NCBI GenBank assembly: GCA_029267635.1
Contig: JAJUIK010000005.1
Coordinates: forward strand, 113,476 to 177,475
From: Moraxellaceae bacterium
GTDB lineage: Bacteria > Pseudomonadota > Gammaproteobacteria > Pseudomonadales > Moraxellaceae
Length of the DNA: 64,000 nucleotides
Direction: 5' to 3'
Shown here one piece after another: positions 54,190 to 62,747 of this stretch. How positions within the stretch are numbered: position 1 is the stretch's first letter; each line of letters opens with the position of its first letter. Made by a program: the position numbers and the translations under genes. A model generated the notes under the pieces. It was not told where the DNA came from and searched no databases. It saw only the letters and a program-made list of their open reading frames with translations.

Positions 54190-54873
54190 TTGAGTATTAT
54201 TGTTGCACTAGATGCGAAAAGTCAAAATGACGCATTAACCATGGTCGATCAGCTTGATCCTCGCTTGTGTCGTGTGAAAGTAGGAAAAGAGTTGTTTACC
54301 CATGAAGGTCCAGCGATGGTCAAGGTATTACAACAGCGCGGTTTTGAAGTTTTTCTTGATCTGAAATTTCATGATATCCCTAATACTACTGCCCAAGCGG
54401 TATGTGCAGCGGCAGACCTAGGGGTGTGGATGGTGAATGTGCATGCATCCGGTGGTCGCAAAATGATGGAAACTTGTGTTGAGCGTCTAAAAGCTGGTAA
54501 TTATAAAACTCAACTCATTGCAGTAACGGTTCTCACTTCAATGGGACGTGAAGACTTAAAAGACATTGGCTTGGATATCGAACCTTTTGAACAAGTTAAG
54601 CGTCTTGCTGCATTAACCCAAGATTCAGGTCTAGATGGTGTAGTGTGTTCAGCACAAGAAGCAAAAATGCTACGTACGGAATTGGGCCAAGAATTTGGTT
54701 TGGTAACACCGGGAATTCGTCCAACAGGTGCAAATGCAGATGATCAAAAACGCATTGTTACCCCGAAACAGGCCATGCTGGATGGTTCTACTCATCTGGT
54801 GATTGGTCGTCCGATTACGCAATCAGCCAATCCAAATCAAACCTTAAAAGATATTTTGGCGTCTATTGCTTAA
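54190..54873 (+). CDS. pyrF: Orotidine 5'-phosphate decarboxylase
   Basis: 227 residues, starting at TTG 54190 with GGAAG before it, because [16 protein letters not shown] matches the family N-terminus; a more upstream frame would run into the lapA terminator. The catalytic [15 protein letters not shown] (Lys-Asp) is at about residue 58, and VTPGIRP is the phosphate-binding block. It makes UMP in de novo pyrimidine synthesis. It is the last gene before a 339-base gap. Confidence 0.96.
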   Translation: MSIIVALDAKSQNDALTMVDQLDPRLCRVKVGKELFTHEGPAMVKVLQQRGFEVFLDLKFHDIPNTTAQAVCAAADLGVWMVNVHASGGRKMMETCVERLKAGNYKTQLIAVTVLTSMGREDLKDIGLDIEPFEQVKRLAALTQDSGLDGVVCSAQEAKMLRTELGQEFGLVTPGIRPTGANADDQKRIVTPKQAMLDGSTHLVIGRPITQSANPNQTLKDILASIA

Positions 54874-55212
54874 ATGAGTCAAATCAATAGATGGGGTGGG
54901 TTTTTGCCACTCCCTATCATTTTAATGTCATGATTCTGGCTGGCATATTAAGCAAAAGAGGAATGCATTTAGGCTTTATAAGCCATTTGATTGTGTTCCT
55001 TGCAGCTAAACGCAAAATCACTTCTCCCAACATACTGATGTATTAAAAAGAACAATTGGTCTGAATTGGTGTTTTCTAATCCTTGTTAAAGTATTTAGCA
55101 TAAAGTTCCTGGTAATCAATTAAATAGCCTAAGAAAATTTATGCCAAAGTTTTATTCTTTTACATTTAAACTGCATTATACTTTCCTACTGCCTTAATTA
55201 GCTTAAATCGAT
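54874..55212. other. Intergenic region before zapE
   Basis: 339 bases. No ORF, tRNA or strong palindrome is seen. The first 40 bases (GGGGTGGG ... CCACTCCC) could form a weak hairpin to end the pyrF transcript, but there is no clean T-run. The rest is AT-rich and probably the zapE promoter region. Confidence 0.5.
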
Positions 55213-56355
55213 ATGTCTGATCTGAATCCGAACAATAGCTCTTTTACTTTATCCCCGGCGGAACGTTATGCACAAGCATTGGCTTCGGGGCAGTTTATGC
55301 CAGATGAAGCACAGGCACAGGCGGTACATGAGTTGGAGCGCGTTTGGCAAGAACTGCTGCAACGATATAAAGCGTCTAAAAAAGCTTTTCGTCGTTTTCG
55401 TCGTCAAACGGCCCCACATGGGGTGTATATGTGGGGCGGTGTAGGGCGCGGCAAAACCTGGCTGATGGATCAGTTTTATGATTCGATTCCATTTCGTCGC
55501 AAAACCCGGATGCATTTCCATCATTTCATGCAGCACGTGCATAAGCAGCTCAACAAACTGGCTGGTCAGCGTAACCCTCTCGATTTGGTGGCGGACCAGA
55601 TTTATAAAGATGCTGTTATCATCTGCTTTGATGAGTTCTTCGTCTCGAATGTCACTGACGCTATGATTCTGAGTGATTTATTCCAGAAATTATTTAGTCG
55701 TGGCATTACCTTGGTGGCGACCTCAAATATTGCACCTGATGGTTTATATAAAAATGGTATCCATCGTGACCGTTTTTTACCCACGATTGAAATGGTGAAA
55801 AAGAATTGTGTGGTGTTAAATGTCGATGCGGGTGTGGATTATCGTTTGCGTGTGCTTAAGCAGGCTCAATTATTTAAATGCCCATTGACTCATGATCATC
55901 AGGTCTGGATGGCGCAGCGTTTTAGTGCATTGACCCAAACACAGTCTGTGTCGCAAGAACCCATTATTATTAATGAGCGTATTGTAGAAACACATGGGCA
56001 TACTGAAGATGTGTTGTGGTGTGAATTTAAAGAACTTTGTTTAAAACCACGCAGTCCGGCTGACTTTATTGAAATTGCCAACATTTACAATACCGTTTTG
56101 GTGAGTAATGTGCCGCATCTAACCGACCAGCTCAGTGATGCGACGCGTCGTTTTATTTACCTGGTAGATGAGTTTTATGACCGGGGCGTAAAATTATTAT
56201 TGACCTCACAAGACAGTATTATCGAGATTTATCAAGGTGAAAAACTGGCGTTTGAGATCGAACGGACCCGTTCACGCTTGCTTGAAATGCAATCGGATGA
56301 ATATCTGAATGCTGAACATCGTCAGATTCATGCTCCACAAATCATTGAACAGTAA
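55213..56355 (+). CDS. zapE: Cell division ATPase ZapE (AFG1-like)
   Basis: 380 residues. The P-loop is GVYMWGGVGRGKTWLMDQFY (about residues 70-88), Walker B ICFDEFFVSN. Late VSNVPHLTDQLSDATRRFIYLVDE (shown as RRFIYLVDEFYD) is the AFG1 block. ZapE is an ATPase that influences Z-ring stability and growth under low oxygen in E. coli. Monocistronic, with its own terminator. Confidence 0.94.
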   Translation: MSDLNPNNSSFTLSPAERYAQALASGQFMPDEAQAQAVHELERVWQELLQRYKASKKAFRRFRRQTAPHGVYMWGGVGRGKTWLMDQFYDSIPFRRKTRMHFHHFMQHVHKQLNKLAGQRNPLDLVADQIYKDAVIICFDEFFVSNVTDAMILSDLFQKLFSRGITLVATSNIAPDGLYKNGIHRDRFLPTIEMVKKNCVVLNVDAGVDYRLRVLKQAQLFKCPLTHDHQVWMAQRFSALTQTQSVSQEPIIINERIVETHGHTEDVLWCEFKELCLKPRSPADFIEIANIYNTVLVSNVPHLTDQLSDATRRFIYLVDEFYDRGVKLLLTSQDSIIEIYQGEKLAFEIERTRSRLLEMQSDEYLNAEHRQIHAPQIIEQ

Positions 56356-56359
56356 TTTT

Positions 56360-56381
56360 AAGCGCCTTCGGGCGCTTTTTT
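56360..56381 (+). terminator. Intrinsic terminator of zapE
   Basis: Stem AAGCGCC / GGCGCTT with a TTCG tetraloop, then TTTTT. Confidence 0.95.
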
Positions 56382-56722
56382 ATGGCCTATTATTGGCAAT
56401 AAAGAGTGGTTATTTTATCGACATTTTTGTCAAATCATGGCTTAATCATAAAGCATAACGAAGAAATGCGAGCTAACGACATAATTTATTAGATAAAGCT
56501 GAACTTAAGTCTAATTTCGACATTTCTAAAACTTTATAAACTGTAACTGAGTATTCATCACGATGATGTAGTATCGCGCAATAAGTCATTTCATTTAATG
56601 ATATCAATATTTTTTAAATGAGAAATGCTTACTATTTAGCTGCGTGATATTGCTATTCAGTGAAGTATAAATCGGTATACTAGAATCTCTTGTGATAAAA
56701 AATAGCAATATCAGGAACGACA
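56382..56722. promoter_or_regulatory. glcB upstream region
   Basis: About 340 bases without an ORF, AT-rich. A good extended -10 candidate GGTATACT (TATACT at 56676-56681) is followed by TAGAAT; no clear -35 is seen. Several small palindromes (for example TCATTTAATGA near 56592) could be regulator sites. A role in acetate/glyoxylate-dependent control is plausible but unproven. Confidence 0.4.
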
Positions 56723-58888
56723 ATGACTGCACGTATTCAAAAAGGCAAGTTAGCGATTGCTAAAGAACTCTACGATTTCATCGAAAATGAAGCTTTGCCA
56801 GGTTCAGGTTTGGACAGCGAAACCTACTGGAAAAACTTTGAGCAAGTCGTTGTCGATCTTAGCCCGAAAAACAAAGCGCTGTTAGCGAAGCGTGATGAGT
56901 TGCAGGCTAAAATTGATGAATGGCATCGCAATAATCCATTTGAATTAGAAGCTTACAAAGCTTTCCTTAAAGAAATTGGCTACTTATTACCAGAAGTAGA
57001 AGATTTTCAAATTAGCACTGAAAACGTAGATGAAGAAATTGCAACTTTAGCAGGTCCACAGCTGGTAGTGCCAGTACGTAATGCACGTTACTGCTTAAAT
57101 GCTGCCAATGCGCGTTGGGGTTCTTTATATGATGCCCTTTATGGTTTCGATGTTATTTCTGATGAGGGTGGCGCAGAAAAAGGTAAAGGCTATAACCCAG
57201 CCCGTGGTGCTAAGGTTATTGAGTTTGCTAAAAACTTCTTGAATGAAACTTTCCCATTGACACAAGGTTCACATGCAGACGCAACTCGATATGCAGTCGT
57301 AAATAATGCCTTGGCCGTAACTTTAAAAGATGGCTCTACAACGAATTTGGCAAAACCAGAACAGTTTGTAGGTTTTAATGGTGATGCTGTCAATCCAAAA
57401 GAAATTGTACTGAAAAATAATGGACTACATGCGATTGTTCAAATTGATCCAACTACAGTCGTGGGCCAATCTGATGCTGCAGGCGTAAAAGATGTGGTAC
57501 TTGAAGCCGCAGTAACCACCATTCAAGACTTAGAAGACTCGATTGCCGCAGTAGATGCTGAAGAAAAAGTGGAAGGCTACCGTAACTGGTTAGGTCTGAT
57601 GAAAGGCACTTTAACTGAAGATTTCCAAAAGGGTGACAAAACTGTTACGCGTACGATGAATCAGGATCGTACTTATACTGATGTGAATGGTCAAACCAAA
57701 AAATTGCATGGTCGTTCATTGATGTTACTACGCAATGTCGGCCACCTCATGACGAATCCGGCAATCTTGGTGGATGGTGCAGAAATCTATGAAGGTATTA
57801 TGGATGCCTTGATTACTCCACTGTTAACATTTGCTGATATCCGTGGTGAAAATGAGATTCGCAACTCTCGTACGGGTTCCATGTATATTGTAAAACCAAA
57901 AATGCACGGTCCAGAAGAGGTGGCTTTTGCAGTTGAATTGTTTGAGCGTGCAGAGCAGGCTCTTGGTTTGCCAGCGAAGACGCTTAAAATGGGTATCATG
58001 GATGAAGAACGCCGTACTTCTGTGAACTTGAAAAACTGTATCGCACAAGCAAAAGACCGTACCATTTTCATTAACACAGGCTTTATGGACCGTACAGGTG
58101 ACGAAATCCATACCTTCATGGAAGCGGGTCCATTCGTTCGTAAAACTGAAGTGAAGAACCAAATTTGGTTCCCGGCATACGAAAACCGTAACGTGATAAT
58201 CGGTCTACATGCCGGTTTAAGTGGTAAAGCGCAAATTGGTAAAGGGATGTGGGCAAAGCCAGATATGCTGCTTGACATGTACAAAACCAAAATGGAGCAC
58301 CCACTTGCTGGTGCGACCTGTGCTTGGGTTCCATCTCCAACAGGTGCGGTCATTCATGCGATCCATTACCATCAAGTCAATGTGGCTGAACGTCAAAAAG
58401 AATTGGCTAAAACCGAAGCTTTACCATTAGACAATTTGTTGACACCACCATTGGCAACCGATACGAATTGGTCTGATGAAGTGAAGAACAATGAACTAGA
58501 AAATAACTGTCAAGGTATCTTGGGTTATGTAGTACGTTGGGTTGATTTGGGTGTAGGTTGTTCCAAGGTACCAGATATTAATGATATTGGCTTAATGGAA
58601 GATCGTGCAACTTTACGTATCTCTTCACAGCATGTAGCGAACTGGTTGCGTCATGGCATCGTCACGCGCGAGCAAGTTGAAGAAGTATTGCAACGTATGG
58701 CGAAAATTGTGGATGAGCAAAATGCTGATGATCCACTTTATACGCCAATGTCTACTGACTTCGAAAACAGTATTGCTTTCCAGGCGGCTTCTGATTTGAT
58801 TTTTAAAGGCGGTGAGCAGCCTTCTGGTTATACAGAACCGCTATTGCATGCTGCACGTTTAAAACTCAAAGGTTATACAAGTGACTAA
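56723..58888 (+). CDS. glcB: Malate synthase G
   Basis: 721 residues, the length of isoform G (isoform A is about 530). The first 110 residues are the alpha-helical clasp, and [16 protein letters not shown] is an early G-type block. [25 protein letters not shown] (split as [12 protein letters not shown]) and [15 protein letters not shown] hold magnesium and glyoxylate residues. It condenses glyoxylate and acetyl-CoA to malate. The isocitrate lyase gene is not nearby. It ends in a TTCG-loop terminator. Confidence 0.97.
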   Translation: MTARIQKGKLAIAKELYDFIENEALPGSGLDSETYWKNFEQVVVDLSPKNKALLAKRDELQAKIDEWHRNNPFELEAYKAFLKEIGYLLPEVEDFQISTENVDEEIATLAGPQLVVPVRNARYCLNAANARWGSLYDALYGFDVISDEGGAEKGKGYNPARGAKVIEFAKNFLNETFPLTQGSHADATRYAVVNNALAVTLKDGSTTNLAKPEQFVGFNGDAVNPKEIVLKNNGLHAIVQIDPTTVVGQSDAAGVKDVVLEAAVTTIQDLEDSIAAVDAEEKVEGYRNWLGLMKGTLTEDFQKGDKTVTRTMNQDRTYTDVNGQTKKLHGRSLMLLRNVGHLMTNPAILVDGAEIYEGIMDALITPLLTFADIRGENEIRNSRTGSMYIVKPKMHGPEEVAFAVELFERAEQALGLPAKTLKMGIMDEERRTSVNLKNCIAQAKDRTIFINTGFMDRTGDEIHTFMEAGPFVRKTEVKNQIWFPAYENRNVIIGLHAGLSGKAQIGKGMWAKPDMLLDMYKTKMEHPLAGATCAWVPSPTGAVIHAIHYHQVNVAERQKELAKTEALPLDNLLTPPLATDTNWSDEVKNNELENNCQGILGYVVRWVDLGVGCSKVPDINDIGLMEDRATLRISSQHVANWLRHGIVTREQVEEVLQRMAKIVDEQNADDPLYTPMSTDFENSIAFQAASDLIFKGGEQPSGYTEPLLHAARLKLKGYTSD

Positions 58889-58899
58889 TCTCACTTAGT

Positions 58900-58925
58900 A
58901 AAAAAGCCTCTTCGGGGGCTTTTTT
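58900..58925 (+). terminator. Intrinsic terminator of glcB
   Basis: Stem AAAAAGCCTC / GGGGCTTTTT with a TTCG loop. Confidence 0.93.
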
Positions 58926-59490
58926 ATGGCCTTCATATTGTTGATATATTTAAATTATTTATATAGTTAGTCTTAATGGAAAAATAAATAAAATTATATA
59001 GTTCCATATTGATTTTATGAGCAGAAATTTATTTTAGATTAAGGAAAAGTGTGCGAATTGGATTTTATATAACTAGTTTTCTGATGACTGTAAGTGCAAG
59101 TTATTGAAGCTTATTGATAATTACTGTTGCGAAGGCTTGATAATTAAGACATTTTCTCATCAGCCAGAATTTGGATTATAGGTGGGTGTTAAGCTAATGA
59201 TTAGGTTAAGATCAAAGCTACGTAGTTATTTTTAATAAGCAGTAGTGTGCTCAAATATGACAGTCGTCAACGATCAGATCAGGTTAATAAATAAAAGCTC
59301 ATCTAATAGCTGCTTAACCTCTACTTTTAATTTCGGCTATTTATGTAGAATTACCTGATCCAGTGGCTAGATTTGTGTTTAATTTTGACCATAAGTTCTA
59401 GACAAGTTTCCCTCAAGCGTAAGTGATCAAAAATCTATTATTTCACAGTCTAAAATATAAAAAGAAATAGGTCTAAATGACGTTTTTCCA
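58926..59490. other. AT-rich intergenic region holding the second repeat copy
   Basis: About 565 bases with no ORF of note. The only structured signal is the 19-base repeat at 59143-59161 with related flanks. No terminator for the MarR gene is visible at the right end. Confidence 0.5.
59143..59161 (+). repeat. 19-base repeat, copy 2 (glcB-marR gap)
   Basis: Identical to 50703-50721 (ATTAAGACATTTTCTCATC). TTACTGTTGC lies about 12-25 bases upstream and ATTTGGATTATAGGT downstream, partly shared with copy 1 (TTACTGTTGC and GTTTTGAATTACAGAT). Confidence 0.6.
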
Positions 59491-59955
59491 TCAATGCGAT
59501 AGATTGTGAAATATATGTTTTAATCCATCAATCAGTCGATCAATTTGTAAGGGTGTTAATCCTTCAAGAGATTGCTCTAATACTGCAGCAGTCAAGTCAT
59601 TAATTTTATGTGTCATTTCAAGTCCGGTTTCAGTTAATACAACTCGTGTAATGCGACCGTCGTGTGGACATGAGTATGTCTCGACCAGATGCTCTTCCTT
59701 TAGTCGATATACAATTTTAGTTGTAGTGGACATTTTTGAAACGATCATTTCTGATAGTTCAGAAACACTTGCATTCGGTTTAGAGGCTAATGCAACTAAA
59801 ATACGTCGTCTAGAATTGTCTACACCATATTTTTTGAGTACATGGTCTACTTTCTGGACGTATTGAGCATGAACCTGAGTAATCCAGTAAAATGGAAAAT
59901 GCTCTAAATTAAAATCATCAGTAGAGGGCAAAAACTTAGAATATTTTTTACTCAT
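59491..59955 (-). CDS. MarR-family transcriptional regulator
   Basis: 154 residues from ATG 59955, chosen since AAGGA lies 8 bases upstream of it; the outer ATG at 59964 has the AAGG directly attached. It has the winged helix-turn-helix: ASVSELSEMIVSKMSTTTKIVYRL, then the wing CPHDGRITRVVLTETG (DGR). The long leading part (FPFYWITQVHAQYVQKVDH) is the dimerisation helix. Its target is unknown; it faces a short ORF candidate on the other strand. The operator may be at 60000-60016. Confidence 0.88.
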   Translation of the reverse strand: MSKKYSKFLPSTDDFNLEHFPFYWITQVHAQYVQKVDHVLKKYGVDNSRRRILVALASKPNASVSELSEMIVSKMSTTTKIVYRLKEEHLVETYSCPHDGRITRVVLTETGLEMTHKINDLTAAVLEQSLEGLTPLQIDRLIDGLKHIFHNLSH

Positions 59956-59999
59956 CGCAGTCATCCTTAAGTATGTTTTAATTATTTTATATTTTTGTC

Positions 60000-60016
60000 A
60001 CAATCTATAATATTGT
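60000..60016. promoter_or_regulatory. Inverted repeat, possible MarR operator
   Basis: ACAAT CTATAAT ATTGT, 45 bases upstream of the MarR start. The spacing and overlap with TATAAT (60006-60011) fit an autoregulatory site, but the pairing is short and the call is inference. Confidence 0.35.
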
Positions 60017-60159
60017 AAAATGAATAACTTAATCAATAATTTTTTCTCTTCTTTTATCTGAAAGTTTGCAAAGAAAAATTACCTTATAATTTCCCTATGA
60101 ACCCAAGCAAATGATAAGTAAAAACATGAGGGCAGCAGATAAAAGGGAATGTTTTTCTT

Positions 60160-60306
60160 TTGGCTTGGGCCAGTTTGTATTTTGATGAGATGATTGATCA
60201 AATAGATGAAATAGCCCGCTTGGAGCTAAATCTAATTGAAAAAGTATGCTCTGTACTCAAAAGAAAGTTAGCTATATTATTAATTAATAAAGAAAAGATT
60301 TTTTAA
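60160..60306 (+). CDS. Possible short ORF, 48 residues, unknown
   Basis: Open frame starting at TTG 60160 with AAGGGA about 10 bases upstream; an alternative start is ATG 60190. The translation (start LAWASLYFDEMIDQIDEIAR, end LLINKEKIF) is amphipathic with a Lys-rich, hydrophobic end, like a small membrane-contacting peptide or a helical regulatory protein. A consensus -10 (TATAAT, 60086-60091) lies 60-70 bases upstream. It is divergent from the MarR gene, which often marks a regulated target. No family recognised; it may be chance. Confidence 0.3.
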   Translation: MAWASLYFDEMIDQIDEIARLELNLIEKVCSVLKRKLAILLINKEKIF

Positions 60307-60510
60307 ACATGAGATATATTTTAAAGAGGTATATAATAATTTAATTAATATAATTATATTTTATATATATACCGGAATTTCTATTTTTCTGGTAGAAAAA
60401 GATATTCTACTGATTAAAATTTGATTTTTATGATAAAAACTTAATCATACGTTTAAAAATGTTATTAAGTAGAAGTATTTCTAACACGTATCTTGTTTAT
60501 GAAGTGACAA

Positions 60511-60535
60511 AAGAAAAACCTGCACAAGGCAGGTT
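60511..60535 (-). terminator. Intrinsic terminator of the uspA-type gene
   Basis: Stem AACCTGC / GCAGGTT with a five-base loop. The plus-strand A-run on its left gives a U-tract on the minus strand. Confidence 0.8.
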
Positions 60536-60647
60536 GATGTTCGCTCAACTGAAATTATTATAATAGCAATTTCAGTTTTTATAATATTTTTGATTTTTAT
60601 TAAATACAGAATAGCGGCCGTTTATTGCAATAAAATGAAAATCTAAT

Positions 60648-61097
60648 TTATTTTTTCACAATCATGACTGGTATGAGGGTTGAGCTGAGTACATCTTGAG
60701 CAAAGCTACCCAGTAACATTTTTTGGAAACCCTTACGGCCATGTGATCCCATGACAATCAAGTCAACATGAAGTTCTTCAGCTGTTTGAAGAATGGTTCC
60801 CGCAGAAACTTCACCTTTAATCGTTTTTGTTTCTGCATGAACACCCTGTTCAGTACAAATATTCTGTGCAGTAATCAAGGCTTTTTGTGCATTGGCATAA
60901 GCTTCTACAAAATATTCTTTCATGATTGCAGAGCCCGCAGAGTAATAAAAATCTTGATCACTAAAGGGGTCTTCTACTACTACACTAATAGCGGTTAATT
61001 TACTTCCAAACGCTTTAGCGAAAATTGCAGCTTGTTTTACTGCAGCAAAAGAAATCTCGGAACCATCAATGGGAACTAGAATGTGTTGATAAGGCAT
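60648..61097 (-). CDS. Universal stress protein, UspA family
   Basis: 149 residues from ATG 61097, with GGAGCC 4-9 bases upstream; a longer frame would begin 51 bases earlier without a ribosome site. The single Usp domain has YQHILVPIDGSEIS at the start and the ATP-binding GSHGRKGFQKMLLGSFAQDVL (G-x2-G-x9-G-S) near the end, so it belongs to the ATP-binding subgroup. Usp proteins help survival in stationary phase and stress. It stands alone in the AT-rich region. Confidence 0.94.
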   Translation of the reverse strand: MPYQHILVPIDGSEISFAAVKQAAIFAKAFGSKLTAISVVVEDPFSDQDFYYSAGSAIMKEYFVEAYANAQKALITAQNICTEQGVHAETKTIKGEVSAGTILQTAEELHVDLIVMGSHGRKGFQKMLLGSFAQDVLSSTLIPVMIVKK

Positions 61098-61404
61098 AAA
61101 GGCTCCGTATTGTTTATGATTTTTAAAGCTATTTCTTATTCTTAACATATCCTTGCATGGTGTGCAATTTGTTTACCTGATAAATTTTTCTATTGTTTCG
61201 TAAGGTCGTTTTTCTCATGGAGATAAGGTATCCGGATGTGGGCGGAGCTGAGATATTTTTGCTATAAAATAAGATGTTCTTTTAAGTTTAATCCATAATT
61301 TTATTATGGGATTTATTCATAAAAAGTCTCTTATTTTACAAAATAAATATAATTAAAATGGCTGTTACAGGGTTTTTGTAATATTTAATTTATATTATTT
61401 TGTG

Positions 61405-61410
61405 TATAAT
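61405..61410 (+). promoter_or_regulatory. -10 box of the sRNA candidate
   Basis: TATAAT, seven bases upstream of the expected start at about 61417. No clean -35 is found at 17 bases; TTGTAA at 61376-61381 is 23 bases away, so activation or another upstream element would be needed. Confidence 0.45.
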
Positions 61411-61416
61411 AAATCA

Positions 61417-61506
61417 CCCTCACAAGCTCCTTGTGGAACTATCATGATTTCTGATCATCTAGTTCGCCTTACCCCACTTTTAAATGAAGATGGGGTTTTT
61501 ATTTTT
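61417..61506 (+). ncRNA. Candidate three-hairpin sRNA
   Basis: Between the UspA and map genes lies a compact unit of about 90 nt with no ORF. SL1: CACAAG-CTC-CTTGTG (61421-61435), with the anti-Shine-Dalgarno-like CTCCTT across the loop. SL2: GAACTA ... TAGTTC (61436-61465), with an inner ATGAT / ATCAT pair. SL3: ACCCCA ... TGGGGT (61471-61496), followed by TTTTTATTTTT, a rho-independent terminator and a standard Hfq landing tail. A TATAAT precedes it. This is the layout of a trans-acting, Hfq-dependent sRNA. I recognise no known family. Confidence 0.6.
61471..61506 (+). terminator. Terminator of the sRNA candidate
   Basis: Six-base stem ACCCCA / TGGGGT extended by an inner CTT / AAG pairing, then a long T-rich tail. 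Confidence 0.85.
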
Positions 61507-61897
61507 CTATAAATATATTTATTCATTTTTGAGGATTTAAAGTTCAACCTTTGTATGTCGAATACTTATATATTTCAATAAGTTGTTTTTTGCCATTCAA
61601 AGATTAGGTATTAAAATTTTATAGAATGACATTCTAAAAGATCTGAATCCAATGCAAAGGAATCTTTGAGTAAGTGGAACAAGTAGTAGATTGGGCATGA
61701 TCTCAGGAATAAGATTTTCTTGAAGATTTCAATTATCAGGGCGACTTGGATAGAAATTTTAGAAAGTTGTGTTCAATGGTTTTGAGATAGAAAAATTGGA
61801 TATGTTTTGATAAGTCAGAATAGCCTTTGCGGAAAAAGAAAATATCTTAAGTGGAAAGAGTTTATAATTTAGACCGAAAAAAAGAGGGCAGGTCTAG

Positions 61898-62695
61898 ATG
61901 AGAGCTTCGACAATTAATCTGAAAACTGAACAAGATATAGAAAAATTACGAGTTTCAGGACGCCTTGCGGCAGAAGTTTTGGCAATGATCAGTGAACATG
62001 TCAAGCCAGGAGTATCGACGGAATACCTGGATGATCTTTGTAATGATTACATTGTAAAAACCTTAAAAGTGATTCCTGCGAATGTTGGCTATTATGGTTA
62101 TACAAAAACTACATGTATCTCACCCAATGAAGTGGTATGTCATGGTATCCCTTCATCTGAAGTTGTTTTGAAAGATGGGGATATCATTAATATTGATGTT
62201 GCGATTATAAAAGATGGCTATTATGGTGATACCAGCCGTATGTATTATGTGGGAGAAGTGAGCCCAGCGGCTCAAAAACTGGTAGAAACTACATATCAGG
62301 CAATGCTTGCAGGTATTCAGACAGTTAAGCCTGGCGCAACGCTCGGTGATGTCGGGCATGCGATTCACAGTGTGGCGCAGAGGGAAGGTTACAGTATTGT
62401 GCGTGAATACTGTGGTCATGGTATTGGTCAGACATATCATGAACAGCCAAGTGTCTTGCATTATGGTTTGCCAGGTCAGGGTATTCAGTTACAAAAGGGT
62501 ATGGTATTTACGATTGAACCCATGGTGAATGCTGGCAAAGCACGTGTTAAAGAGTTAAACGATGGTTGGACTGTAGTCACGGTGGACAAATCTTTATCTG
62601 CTCAATGGGAGCACATGGTAGCAGTTACGGATGATGGATTTGAGCTATTGTCTCCATGGCCAGAAGGAACGGGAACTTATCCTGAAATTTGTTGA
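61898..62695 (+). CDS. map: Type I methionine aminopeptidase
   Basis: 265 residues. All five metal ligands are visible: D in INIDVAII, D in YYGDTSRMY, H in YCGHGIGQTYHE, E in TIEPMVN and E in QWEHMVAVT. It removes the N-terminal methionine from new proteins. It is not next to rpsB, where many bacteria carry map, so this could be either the only copy or a second one. The start ATG follows GGTCTAG; the nearby TATAAT (61863) may drive it. Confidence 0.95.
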   Translation: MRASTINLKTEQDIEKLRVSGRLAAEVLAMISEHVKPGVSTEYLDDLCNDYIVKTLKVIPANVGYYGYTKTTCISPNEVVCHGIPSSEVVLKDGDIINIDVAIIKDGYYGDTSRMYYVGEVSPAAQKLVETTYQAMLAGIQTVKPGATLGDVGHAIHSVAQREGYSIVREYCGHGIGQTYHEQPSVLHYGLPGQGIQLQKGMVFTIEPMVNAGKARVKELNDGWTVVTVDKSLSAQWEHMVAVTDDGFELLSPWPEGTGTYPEIC

Positions 62696-62710
62696 CTACA
62701 ATTTATGAAT

Positions 62711-62734
62711 AGCTTATTCAAATTTGAATAAGCT
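62711..62734. terminator. Perfect palindrome between convergent map and lysR genes
   Basis: 24-base perfect palindrome with arm AGCTTATTCAAA. It sits between two convergent genes, and the T/A flanks are weak, so it may act as a bidirectional terminator or a protein site. Confidence 0.6.
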
Positions 62735-62747
62735 CATTATGTAAAAT

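Larger units (their letters stand above)
59956..60647. other. AT-rich gap between the marR and uspA genes
   Basis: About 690 bases. From left: an inverted repeat ACAAT-N7-ATTGT (60000-60016), a TATAAT at 60086-60091, a possible 48-residue ORF (60160-60306), a nearly pure A/T stretch (about 60310-60480) and the uspA terminator at 60511-60535. No RNA gene is recognised. Confidence 0.5.
61098..61897. other. Gene-poor region with a strong sRNA candidate
   Basis: About 800 bases. A weak hairpin TCCATAA / TTATGGGA lies near 61292-61312. The sRNA candidate occupies 61417-61506. From 61510 to 61897 no ORF longer than about 20 codons or clear hairpin is seen; TATAAT at 61863-61868 may be the map promoter. 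Confidence 0.5.

Noticed and set aside
56990..58430. A 188-codon open frame antisense to glcB
   Set aside because: It lies wholly within a well-conserved enzyme gene and has no recognisable motif.
61552..61830. Possible gene remnants before map
   Set aside because: All six frames break within about 20 codons; no motif is seen.
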